A DNA stretch of 64,000 bases, from positions 1,984,001 to 2,048,000 of the forward strand of contig RCSZ01000001.1 in NCBI GenBank assembly GCA_014898425.1. The letters are read 5' to 3'. The translations under genes were made by a program, and so were the position numbers. The notes below the pieces were generated by a model. The model was not told the origin of the DNA. It worked only from the letters and a program-made list of their open reading frames with translations, and did not search any database. This document shows positions 24,264-35,529 of this stretch, piece after piece; position 1 is the first letter of the stretch, and each line of letters starts with the position of its first letter. This stretch comes from Botryotinia globosa. Taxonomy: Eukaryota > Ascomycota > Leotiomycetes > Helotiales > Sclerotiniaceae.

Positions 24264-25324
24264 AAAGTAGAAGTCAGGAGTAGAAGGGCTCAGTTCACTC
24301 GGGGAAACAACGAAGCAGCGGCCGCTCATTTGTGAGATAAAGTTAATTATTGAAAATAATATTTTTCCTATATACTACGGGGCCGATTGATATAAAGGGT
24401 TAGTTTAATTACCACCTCAAATCTCGACGAGTTAGAGTAGGATTACAAGCTTCTTTAATATCACGTTTTTAGACATATTTAATAAATTTAATTAGAAACT
24501 CATATTTTGTGCTATAACGCTATAATACTCAAAAAGTTACAAAATCATTATAACTAATAAAATTACTTGAATCAAGCTTTATTAAACGAAAACTCTTCTT
24601 TTTTATATATATACAGTTTCGGTTTTTGCGGATAACAACTATATTAAGGAGGTAAACCAACAAATATTTTAATCATCACCTTGCATGCACTCTAACAAAG
24701 TCTAACAATTGCGTCTAGAACGTCGTGGAGACGGCGAGGGTTTATTTGGAAGAGGATGAGTTACGCTAGTCCGTCCAGTAGTCGACGATGTTTGGTCCTC
24801 CACTGTGCGTTCGGCTCGAGGGCTTCAACTTGAGGACGTGATGAGGGTACACTATCTTGATGCAGAGAGAAGTTTCATCAAGTAGAATCAAACCAGAATT
24901 TTGAACGCTGGTAAGTCATCCTGTGATGATGTGCTTCTTTCTCAGCGCATATGCCTTCGTTCATTTTTTCTCGTTTAATCCTCAGCTACCTGTAATATAC
25001 TGAGGCTACAGGCTGCGCAAAGTCTTCCAGGTGTCCATGAAAGTTCTAACTTCTATGGCGTGTTTCGAGGCTTACTCTCATACAATAATCAGATCTAGTG
25101 ATGCATTTGGAATGTTCGCCAGGACACTTGTGTCATTCCTTGCTTCTAATTGGCTAATATTCTACAACGCCACCAACGTCCCCGGGTTTCACGATCGTAA
25201 CCTATTAACCCACATTTTACATATCAATCCCCAGAAACTCTAGATCAGTCGAATCATTTTATCATTGTACTTTTGTTGTGGCCAAGGTGCCAATCTGTTG
25301 TTTTCATCTCACCCTGTAGTAACA
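24264..25324. other. Intergenic with AT-rich repeat island
   Basis: About 1 kb. Between 24330 and 24660 the sequence is AT-rich and includes one copy of a dispersed repeat also found inverted near 42.3 kb. The remainder (24660-25324) is normal-composition promoter-like DNA for the secreted protein gene. No coding feature was supported. Confidence 0.6.
24522..24658 (-). repeat. Dispersed repeat, copy A (inverted relative to 42264-42400)
   Basis: The reverse complement of this stretch starts GGTTTACCTCCTTAATA and ends near ATAATGATTTTGTAACTTT, both shared exactly with 42264-42400 and in the same order and spacing. The intervening sequence is diverged but alignable (AAAGCTT, TATTAGT). It is probably the degenerate end of a transposon or a small non-autonomous element. 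Confidence 0.8.
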
Positions 25325-26484
25325 ATGGCTTTCTCTTCTCGATGGCTTGGCACCGTTATTTTGTTTATCACTTGTTTCTTCAATTTTATACATGTCGTCG
25401 AAGCACAGAATGAGACAGAGAAGCTTCCAACCTTTGGAGATTCGGTCCCAATTCTGGGTGCTGTAAGCCACGTGCTCCCCCGTTTTCGTCACATGAACTA
25501 ATACTTACAGATGGAAAGGACGGATCAAGATTTCCAAGATGGCCTCGCACTTGATTTATTCTCTCCTAAGAATCGTACTCTTGTCATCACACAGAATACC
25601 TCACCACTCGGTGCACAGTTCGTAACTGGTACCACCGGAGAGCAATTTGTTGCCTTATCCAACTATTCATACATAATTCGAATGAACGAGACCGCCAACG
25701 ATCTCATCGCCAAGATTGAGATTCCATATGATCCAGTAATACTCACGATGATAGGGGTCCAAGAATCCAACACCTATGTTGCAACTCTTGCTCCTGACAA
25801 AATGAGCTGGGTTATCAACGAGTCCACGCGGAACGTCCACCGGAGCGAGAACAACACCAGGATTATCAAGATGACCTCACTGGATGGGGAGTACTTGCTT
25901 GTGGGAAGGAAATCAGTTGATACATCGAACATTTTCGTTCAGTATGGCCAAGGGGCTACACGAACCGTCAACGTAACAGGAGGACCTGGGATCCAAGAGG
26001 CGGAGTTTGTTGATGGCTTGCGATTCTCCGTCCAATCTAACAATGCGCTCAAGATGAACGTTGATCTGAAGCAAGGTATTGATCCTGCGAGCCTGCCAGG
26101 GGGTACGCAGTCTTTGAATTCGTACGTGTGGGTGGTTAATACCACGAGTGAGCCAGGCACAAACGTGGAGGCCCAGATATTGGTACCTTGTAAGTCTTCT
26201 TTGCAATAATGCCTGAAAATTTGGCTGATAAAAGTAAAGTCAATCGCAACATGCTAGTAGCATTGCAGCCAAATGCTTCATCCCCTTCAACTATGTTGAC
26301 TATTGCAAAGCGAGAGGCGAATGCAACCGACCAGCAGTTCGTACCCATAAATAAAGATATGCAGTCTGTTCGAGAGCTTCCAGAAGATAGAATACAGCTC
26401 CCTGCATTGACGCAGTTGGATGGACAATACATCATTCTAATCACTGAGCCCAATGCTTACGCCCGACGCGATATTTATTCTTGA
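25325..26484 (+). CDS. Secreted, heavily N-glycosylated protein of unknown function
   Basis: Three exons (25325-25462, 25511-26189, 26240-26484) join in frame and give 353 residues. Residues 1-28 form a clear signal peptide (hydrophobic VILFITCFFNFIHVVEA, cleavage likely after VEA). The mature protein has about ten N-X-S/T sites, almost no Cys and no membrane anchor. Its alternating pattern suggests a beta-rich fold. No catalytic motif was recognised and I cannot name a family. It lies between two AT-rich islands with no close neighbour, a setting often seen for secreted or effector-like genes in plant-associated fungi (inference). The splice donors GTAAGC and GTAAGT and matching phases support the model. 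Confidence 0.8.
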
Positions 26485-26768
26485 CTTGATCGAATATCCT
26501 AGTTGAGAGCGTCAGTTAGTAGGCTTCTATATAATATATAATAGGCAGACGTGGGAAATTACAAACCAGAGATTTCATTTTAAGCTGGGTTTGATTGCGG
26601 TATTGGAAAGAGTTAACTATCGGAAAGTTGTGGGCTTGGTGGGCCATCGATAATTTAACGCTTGTGTTTTGACCCTAGTTGAAAAGCAGGAATCGACCAG
26701 TACTACTATCCTTGTGGTGGCAGAATCAATATTTAAGACGAAGAGAAATTCAATATAAATTCCCATCT

Positions 26769-26805
<37 letters not shown>

Positions 26806-28146
26806 ATCAGTAATATATTTGTCATTAATGAATAAAGTATATTATCAGTAATAAATAGAATTAATATTTTTTATAATCCGTTTAGTATTAATTTTAAAAG
26901 AAAAAAAGAAAAAAAGATTTTAAGAGATCTTAGGGATTTCAAGATTTTCGAATATTAGAGTTATAGAAAAAATGAACGAAAGAGAGCGAATATAAAAGCT
27001 AGAAAAAGGAAGGGGAATGAGTACAAAAGCTAGAAGAATCTTAGAAAGGGGGATGAGTAGGAAAGCTAAAGAGTAAGTAAAAGGTATTAATCGAAAGCTT
27101 AAAGGGGAGGGGGTTTTTATTCCTTACTATTCATTTTTAATTTATTTTTTAATCAAAAGTTTTATTATTATACTATATAATACAGAATATATTATATAAA
27201 CAAAAGAATCAAATAATTCTAATATATATATTATTGATTATTAATCGAATTCAATAAATAAACTTTCAACTTTCAAAATCTAAGAAATTTCATTAAGATT
27301 TTATTAATTAGAATAAGCTTTGTAATGTATAGATTTTTAAATTAATTATTTTAATTCATTAAAATGTTTCTTTCAATATATAATTAATTATCTGAAATTT
27401 TAATGTGGTTGATGAAATTGTTGTTTTGTTACTTACGGAATCTATCACCACGATACTCGCCTCCACCCCCGCCCCTGGAGAGGAAGTCATTTGTAGGTAT
27501 ATGAAGTTATAAAATCTCCGAATAGCTAGTATATTTAGAATATATATAGAGATTGAAATGATAAGTATTGCAAAACACTAATTGTCTTTATATGAATTAA
27601 TTCTAAAGAATATCTTTAGGAATTGTTGTAATATAACTTATGGGACACACTCGGATCTATGTATTACGATGGACTTCGGATTCAAAGTCTACCGTTACAT
27701 GTCTATATACCACGTGATGGACAGCAGGTCATGCTGAAACCACTCAGCTGTTCAGAATCGCGCCGCTGTTCAAGTTATAACGAAGGTCTATATAAGGGAA
27801 TGGATTTCATTACAATACAGGGCTTCGTGCTTAAGACTATTATTATTAGTTTTATTATTATAATTACAAGAATTGTAACCTCTGATAACCCTATCGAATT
27901 CCTACTTGATGTTTAATTTAAATCATCTCGAAAAATCTCTAATTACTTCCACGGAACCCTAAAGGCAGTTCCCGTAATATAATACTATGTTTATGTTCTA
28001 TCTATGCCTATTCTATACCCTTTTAATAACCCTCTTAACCTCGGAAGTCTCAGTGTGCCCAAACCAGTAATCTGCTTAGTGAACGTGCTTCTCTTCATGA
28101 GGTCTCCTGAACCACAGTCGATCAATGTAAAGTCTGCGCAGTTTCT
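26485..28146. other. AT-rich island and LTR-like remnant between two genes
   Basis: About 1.7 kb. A perfect TA microsatellite lies at 26773-26800, then AT-rich RIP-like DNA runs to about 27410. A probable solo LTR occupies 27624-27868. Several A-rich GA tracts (26900-27110) look like damaged repeat DNA. No gene was seen. Confidence 0.6.
27624..27868 (+). mobile_element. Probable solo LTR (245 bp)
   Basis: The segment begins TGTTGTAAT and ends ATTACA, giving TG..CA termini with a short imperfect inverted repeat. It is flanked by GGAAT (27619-27623) and AGAAT (27869-27873), a 5-bp target duplication with one G/A difference. Inside, TATATAAGGG near 27789-27798 looks like a promoter TATA box, as in LTR U3/R. 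No internal retroelement coding sequence is adjacent, so a solo LTR left by recombination fits best. Only one copy is in the window, so this rests on structure alone. Confidence 0.45.
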
Positions 28147-30536
28147 CTACTTTTCCTGCGCATTTGCTCTCTCTGCTCTCCATCCGGGCCCACTATACCA
28201 GTTCACAACTACTAGGGGAGTACACGCTACAACTATGAGCGCAAGCCCGAGAAAGGTTGCCCCGGCACCAATCGAGAAAATCATGGTCTCAGCAAACGCG
28301 ACACCGACAGCACCAAGGCCACACCGGACAAGATTATTAATCGCTGTGCTACTCGCTCCTTTCCCAGGACACAGATCAGAAACCAAGGTTTGGTTGAGCG
28401 CAAAGATTGCATTGCTTGTTGCGGCGATGAGAAATTGGAGGAAGAGAGGGACGGCAATCCAACCTGGTAGCAATAATACGGAGTGTATGGAGAGCGTAAA
28501 GCCGTATATACCAATAGCAACGACGAAGATGGCTGTGATCCATGGGAGGTGGCGGAGGCGGGCTTGCTCGATAGGAAAGTTCGATGGCAGGTTCTTCGAG
28601 GGGAGCTTGTAGCTTAATGGCAAATTATTCACCTTTCGGTAAGTTTCCTCTGCTGTCTTAAAGTCATTGGTCATCAATTTTCCAATGATGGCTGAGCCCA
28701 CGATCGTCCCCAGACCTAAACGACGTTTAATATCAGCAAAATTGAAGCCGCACTTGACTGGGTAGTCAAGCTCATGCATCAACAAGAGAATTTTGCTTAC
28801 CATTAGGTAGGAACACAACCCCCAGAAGCAACTCGTTTAACCCAAACTGATCTTTGAAAAGTCCCGTGGTGCTGGATGTAACCATACTCCAAATTGTGTA
28901 GACGACACCACCAAATAACAGGTTGAATAAAACGTCCTTCCGATAGAGAAGCTTGAGTGGCTCGATAAATGTCGCGAACGTGATTTTCTTTTGAACGAAA
29001 TTCTTGTCGGGATCTTCCATATACGATGGTTCAGTCTGCACTCGACGAATGAGAGGCTGGTAAATGCCGGACAACCGCAAGGAGCCATTTCCAGCAATGC
29101 TGCGTAATGTTTCTGGCAGAAATATAATGATAACAATGAGTGTCAATGATGACAGGATCAAAAGAAACACGAAGATTGACCGAAACCCAAAGAAATTGGC
29201 AAGGATACCACCTATGACGGGACCAACGGCGATGCTGAAGTTACGGACTTTGGTAAAGTAAGAGTGCTGTTAAACGTGAACAGGGAGGAAACAACTCACT
29301 GGCCTGGTAGAAGCTGATATACGCACCCCTTTCGGCAGGAGGGGTAATGTCCTGTATCACACCATTTCCTTTGACTTGTCAGAGAACTTATCGGAAGTCA
29401 GAATGACGAGAAAAAATACCGATGCTGACGGTTGAAGCGCTTCCAGCAGCTTGTATTCCTCGGAATATCAATAAGACAGCAAAATTGGGAGAGAAGCTGA
29501 GGGCTATGTTGGCGATGATGTACACGCTGAAAGAGGCCATATAGATTGGTCGACGTCCCAAGGTATCGGCGAGAGAACCCCAGAACACAGGAGAAATGCC
29601 CTGAATGATGAGGTACGATGTTATGGTAAATGCCACGGTGTTGAGGCTGACATTTAAATCCTACGTTGACGTTAATGATCAATTCCTAGCAGCTTCTTAG
29701 GGGGAAATGACCTTTGAGATGGCATCTAGAGATGGGAAGAAAATGTTTGAGGACAGTCCAGAGAATAATCCAGCCACACCAATGATAATGACAAGAGTCC
29801 ACTTCTGCTTTGGTGAGAAGATGTGATACGGCTCCTCTGGCACAGGCGTCATTGGTAGCTTTTCATGCAACGGGGGATCCACCCTATAGGCATCTACGAA
29901 CGGATTACGTGACTCACCCTCCTCTGACATTGTGGCGTGGGCATCATGAAATGGATTAAGAGTTGGAGGAGGGGGAGGAGGGGGAGGAGCGTAACTCTCT
30001 GAAGTGTACACACAATCCATCTGCTTCTGCTCCAAGTCAAATTGTTTACTATCCCCGTACTCGGATCTTGGATTGTAGTTGCGGTAGGTCCTGTATGCGT
30101 AGAGATTCGATACCCGCTTCGAGATGCGTGTTTCTGCAACTCTTTCACTATGGTCGTATCTATCGGGATCGAACTGTTGTTGGACAGACAATGCTCGGAA
30201 GCTATTTTCCGCTGCAAAGTAGACGCTAGTTCTCATATATTTCCAGCTTTCCGTTGTAGATATGCGGCGAGAAGTCCGGTCAGCCATTGTTGATTTGAGG
30301 GAGTTTTGTTGGTCCATCTTGTTTCCGCCGACTATCAAAGTCGTTTGCTGAAGATGGATATGAGATTTGCTTAGGGCACAGTCAGGTGCGAAGACGTAGA
30401 TATTAGGGGAAGAACGGATGTCATTTTCAATTTCCGAACTGTGGATGAGTGATCCAGTGGCTTCGAAACTTGTCGTGTGTGAGATGTTGGCATCGTACAG
30501 AATTTTGCTGGACGATAAGCCACCAGTATCACTCAA
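28147..30536 (-). CDS. MFS transporter, DHA1 (drug:H+ antiporter) type, with long N-terminal cytoplasmic domain
   Basis: Five exons (30536-29712, 29660-29420, 29368-29300, 29247-28801, 28715-28147) join in frame and give 716 residues. The last 470 form about 12 membrane helices. The MFS signature between TM2 and TM3 is visible as GSLADTLGRRPIY, and TM5 has the antiporter-type GPVIGGILANFFGFR. Relatives in the Qdr/Flr1/Dtr1 group export drugs, polyamines or organic acids at the plasma membrane. The first about 240 residues are hydrophilic and unusual in length. They include a run of eight prolines and two NPF motifs (LNPFHDA, RNPFVDA), which in yeast proteins bind EH-domain endocytic adaptors. 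The actual substrate cannot be inferred. Confidence 0.9.
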
Positions 30537-31034
30537 AAGGAATCCTCAGAGTCTTTTGGGCTTCAGTCGCGAGGTGTTGTGTCTCAACTATTTATCATAG
30601 GGTGCAATAGTGACATGCCAGAAGGTTTATACCGCAGCCCCTAACCACCATTTTGCTGTTTGAAACAAAACTTAACAAATTCCCAGGACTCGACTCGTAG
30701 CCCAAAGGCCTAAAGAGTGCATGGCCGCTGCGCTGTTTTATTGGGGAAATGGTATTCTATCTCTGCAGGGTCCGTTGCGCGGGGTTCACCCCGCAGTCGT
30801 GACACTTCTATTCTAGCCTCGAAATTCTTAACACACAGACTACGCCCTAAACTTACTTTGTTTCTGAAAAGAGTGTGTGATACAAACATGATTCATGTAA
30901 CCCATCTAGAGCACTCTACTTTTTCTTCCATCAATTTCGCTTAAGAGGTTGGGCTGGCCCCTGGAAAGAACATTCATACATAGACTTGCAATAAAGAGGC
31001 TTGGCTGGTACCTTTAAAGAGATGTATCAAAAAC
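30537..31034. other. Divergent promoter region
   Basis: About 0.5 kb between two genes transcribed away from each other, so it probably holds both promoters. A 7-bp-stem hairpin-like palindrome (GCGGGGT..ACCCCGC) lies near 30779-30794. No other feature was recognised. Confidence 0.5.
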
Positions 31035-31710
31035 ATGGCGAGATTATCGAGAGTCAAACAGAAGGTGGCCCCAATATACATCGCTCGAGATGAAGATTTG
31101 GACGGCGGGAGAGACAACGACGACACCCCAACCTCGAGTCGATTCACAACGTCAAATCTGTTAGCCTCGAAGTCAACCTCAACGAAAGCGGCGAGTACCA
31201 CAGTTTCCGCAGTGCAAAGCACGATACCATCACAAACGACTGTTGTCACATCGATAATATCAGGGCAACAGACAGCCAACGTCTCAATTCAATCCGTTAC
31301 AGCGACCCAAACTGTGTTCGTGACTTCTTTTCTAGCTCCTCAGACAGTCACCGTTGTTGCAGGACAACCAAGAATCTCAATTGCTGCCTCAAGCTTCACA
31401 ACCTCAATCTCTGGGCCAGCACAGAGCGATACCGCCGCTTTAACATCTAGTTCAAAGACGGACAAGGTTATAGTAGGATCTGGAACCATTGTTCTTGTTG
31501 TTTTGGGCGTCTTGGGTACGTATCTAAAATAAATTGTATTGTCTTATGACGCAACATGCTGAATCCTTTCATAGCAGCAATAGCAGTACTAGGAGCAGCT
31601 GCATTTGTGGTTCGGCAGAAAAGAAGAAAGAAGGACTTTATGAGAAGTGAGTAACAGTGAAAACAGCTGTTATATGATGCCTTGACTAACCTCACATAGT
31701 CGAAAAATAG
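31035..31710 (+). CDS. Small Ser/Thr-rich single-pass membrane protein
   Basis: Three exons (31035-31515, 31575-31646, 31700-31710) join in frame and give 187 residues. A long Ser/Thr-rich region (residues 30-140, mucin-like) precedes one hydrophobic helix (VGSGTIVLVVLGVL..AAIAVLGAAAFVV), a stop-transfer cluster RQKRRKKDF and a very short tail. The first intron cuts through the membrane helix. This layout recalls wall-stress sensors (Mid2/Wsc-like), but no signal peptide is seen at the chosen start and no Cys-rich WSC domain is present. An upstream exon may be missing. It is divergently paired with the MFS gene. Confidence 0.6.
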
Positions 31711-34700
31711 AAAGCATAAGAAATTTTGCTTGACCTTAGCCGCGACAGGAAGACAAAAGATAAATAGAATTTCCGCATGTTCAACATGCCATTATATGGT
31801 GCCGCAGCCCAAAATAATGAATGGATCAAGATTTGGTATGGCGTGAAGAATATGGGTAGAATGAGTATGCTATTTTTATCGTGTGATACACCTGCCGCAG
31901 GGTGCCTGTAGTCATGCTTCGGGTAGAGCAAGAAGAAATAATTTAATAAGAAATACAAAAAGTCACCCTATAGACACTTATTGGTAAGACTGCTTGTTAT
32001 GGCTTAAGAGAGCCAGGACGCCTACCTCAAACGCCTCGACTATCACCTTGGCAACTATTCCCCCTAGACTCCATTGCGTCGAGAGGCATCTCAGTCGCAT
32101 CGATGGTTAGCTTGCTGGGATGCTGAAAGCCGTGTTTAGGATCGACAGGCTTTGCTACTGAGCACCTGTAGTAAAAGTATTCCATAACACTTCTTCAATT
32201 GTTGGAAGGAAGGAAGTCGTCTGATGCATCATTACTATCAGTAGAATCAAGGCTACTGTCTGCTGTGCCTTTCAAAAAATAACAGAATTCATGTGTGCTG
32301 CCACTCAACCATACCTTGAACTCTGACTACGTCATTTGTACTTTCTCTGGGACTGTGAACTAATACCATCTTTCTTATTTAAAGCGGAAATGGAAACACA
32401 AAGAACGACTTCAATAAAAGGTTAGTAATTGTCCTTATAATCGGAATACCTCGTACTTGGGTATTATTTCTCCTTCTAATAAATTTCCCAATAACTATAC
32501 GGGTTATATATTACTCATATTTCCATATCTAGCGGAATTTCTAGCTCGTGATGTATTGAAATATATGTATAGTATTGAGGAGGAATGTCTTAATTGATTA
32601 TATAAAAAAACAAGGGAAGCCTTGCCTTATAACTATAGATGCGGAGGCTGGTAAATCCATTAGCAGGTAGTCAAGTGACATCCATGACCAGATTTCAACA
32701 ATGGCGAGGACAGATTTTGAAGCATTGGGTCTTATTAAATGTATACAGCTTCTCATATACCCTGGTTTGAATTTTACTTATTCAAGACAGTTGAACAAAC
32801 TGGGATTGCACTTGCCCACTATATCCATGGCCACCACTCGGTGCTATTTCTACTGAGCTCTTGATTCTAGAGACGAAAGAAAAAGATGTCGATGTCATTG
32901 ATTATGAGGAGTGGTAGATTGCTAATGAGAAGTCTTAGGACGGTGTGACAGCAGAATTCAAGGATCCGTTATCACAGTTAAGTTGAGTGCCCTACTTTTG
33001 GATCACCCCTCTTTTGGACCACCTTTTCACACAAAAATTTGAAGAGCTGGTGAAGAGCTGTCGCGAAAGGGTTCCATTCTATCTTGGAATGTAAAGCTAA
33101 GGAGAGAAAAGAAAGAGAAAGAAAGGAGACTGCAGTCTCTGAGCTATATACCATAAGTAGATCACGTGCTAGGTTAGTGGACCGTTGAGACAACTTCGGA
33201 CACATCATGCATAACATCCTTGTCTCCTGCATAATGCTCTTATTCAAGATCGGTAACTATCTAAAAAGGGAATCTAAACGGGACCGAATCATTACACCTT
33301 CCCTCATTGATTTTCCTTTGATTCTTTTATGATTCTCCAATTCTTAATAATTCTATCAAAATCATTTAATTCAAATTCGAATCTCCTTCCACCAGGTGTT
33401 CTGACTATGTACAAAGATCTATAGAGCTATAATCCTACGGGGTTATAATGAACGCTCCTCGCTAATAAGTCTTAGTCGGGTTATATATTGAAATTTTATT
33501 ACATAAATTACCTAGTCTATATTGTTCTTTATAATCATCTAAAAAAATTAATATATAATTAAATTTTAACCATTAACAAATGTATCATCGTTTAACTTCT
33601 ATGAAATCCCATGTAGTATTACTTTCTATATTACTTAAAGATTTTATATTTGTTAATTTTATAATCTCCTATGTACTACAATTTATACTTCCTATATAGC
33701 TCCAAGCCCTATAAACTTCGAATTTGAGATCTTCCTCCTTTTTATAGGTATAAGGGCATCCAATTTATGCTCTAATATCTTTATTCGAAGCGTAGATGCT
33801 ATAATTTTATAATCCTTAGCATCAAATCCTATTCGAATCTTTCGGAATAAGAGGCGACGAGTTGAAAGATCGATCTCCTTTTCAAAAGTTATTATATATA
33901 CAGGAAAGGTATTCTAACAAGTCTATCGTACCAAAGTTAAGATGAACCCCTCGTACGCATCTACCCAGCATATACATCCGCCTTGAATCACGGGACGAGC
34001 CAGAAACAATTCCCGTCTCAGCGTCTCATTCTTCCTACCTAGCTGTCCGAAGATCGAAAATTCGAACCCATTGTAATGAAATGAATCCGATCTAGAACTC
34101 TTGTAATAAACCCAAGACCCAGAAAACTCACATGCAACGTTCCAAACGAAACAATTTCTTCTCCATGCGCATACACAAATTTCAACAAACATCTCTCTTC
34201 TCTCGCTTCAGAAATGCCAAGAAAGAGTGGAGATGACAAACCAGACACTAAAACACTAAAACATCAACGATGAACTAAATCGTTCGCCTGAGCCAGGAAT
34301 TGCAAGACGCCCATGCACCCAAGGTTTTGACACACGACTCGTCTCACGCCCATTTGTTACAGGTTTGCAGCGCGGCACCTGGATACGGTACGGTATGGAA
34401 AATTGGAAAATGAAACCGCAGGAACGTCTGATGGTGTGGGTTTGATGGAAGGGCAGATGGAGATTGGAGATGGGTATGGTGTATAATGGGTGAGATATTA
34501 GTGATGGTGAGGATGATATGACAATGCGGATGCGTGTCGAAACGTGGATGGCGAGATTTTCGTCAAAACTTAATCTTAATTTGTTTTGATTTTGGGAGAA
34601 GGGGAGGGCCGCGGATCGATGGATTTTGTTGTTTTCTTTATTTGTTGGGATTTATATCGGTCTGTCTGTCTGTCTGTCTGTCGGTTTACGGACTTCCTTA

Positions 34701-34911
34701 CTTATCTATATACGTATCTTCGATACGTATCTCTCTCTCCTCTCTCTATTGCTAAGATTGAAACTCGATTGATCGATTGATTGAATAAACATCCTCTCAA
34801 TTCACACATGCACCCTTCTCATCCACACTCCCAAATCTTCAATTAGCACACCTAGCATTTAGCCACAACCACACCCACAACCACCGTCATAACCACCGCT
34901 CCCTCGCCACC
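31711..34911. other. Long intergenic region with degenerate repeat DNA
   Basis: About 3.2 kb. The part near 32400-32620 and 33300-33900 is AT-biased with many stops and shares the short string CGGGTTATATATT (near 32498 and 33478), suggesting related old repeats. Near 34661-34682 is a (TCTG)n microsatellite in the 5' region of the coiled-coil gene. No conserved protein fragment was recognised. Confidence 0.5.
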
Positions 34912-35529
34912 ATGTCTCAAAAACCCCCTCGCATCGTCGAATATGAGCGGCAGGCCGAACAGCGCGCGCGCGAACTCGACGAGATGAGCGCGGCGCAGGA
35001 TCGTATGATGGAAGCCCAGATGCGCATCCAGGCCGAGGCGGATCGTATCGCGCAGGAACAGTATGAGATGGAACAGTACTATGAGACGGAGGCGTTGAAA
35101 CATGCCGAGGAGATGAGGATTCATCAGGAAGAGGTGAGGAAGCATGAAGGTGTGTTTTATTTATTTTAATTCTTCTCGGGGTTGAGGGGCTGAGGGGTGA
35201 GGAGGAATGAAAGGGGAGGAATCACGTGAAAGAATAGGGAATCACAAGACTAAGATTGCAATCAAGGAATGTAAAAACTGATAACAATCGTAGAGTTTAT
35301 GAGGAAACACGAAAGGAGACTCCGAGATCACGAAGCAAGTATGGAGGCGTTTGCGAAGGTGATAGCGATGCCGGCGAAACCGACGAGGGCGAGACAGATT
35401 TCGTTTATGGCGCCTTCGCAGAGGGGTGGGAATGGGGGTGCGAATGGGAACGGGAACGGGAATGGGAATGGAAATGGGAATGGACTTCTTATGACGCCGC
35501 CGAGACCGCCGGCTGCGCTTCCGGGGTGA
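34912..35529 (+). CDS. Small coiled-coil protein with Asn-Gly repeat tail
   Basis: Two exons (34912-35149, 35294-35529) join in frame and give 157 residues. Residues 5-95 are highly charged and rich in Glu, Gln, Arg and Met in a heptad-like pattern, so a long coiled coil is likely. The C-terminal part has a Gly-Asn array encoded by a GGGAAT/GGGAAC hexanucleotide repeat, ending in a Pro-rich tail. No family was recognised. The start follows a C/A-rich leader typical of fungal promoters, and the GTGTGT donor with TAG acceptor keeps phase across the intron. It is probably a structural or adaptor protein, though that is a guess. Confidence 0.65.
35422..35486 (+). repeat. Coding GGGAAT hexanucleotide repeat
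   Basis: About ten GGGAAT/GGGAAC/GGAAAT units within the second exon of the coiled-coil gene, encoding alternating Gly and Asn. It is followed outside the gene by purine-rich GGGAGA arrays. Confidence 0.9.

Noticed and set aside
30779..30794. Perfect GCGGGGT/ACCCCGC hairpin as a terminator
   Set aside because: Intrinsic terminators are not used by fungal RNA polymerase II, and it lies in a divergent promoter region.
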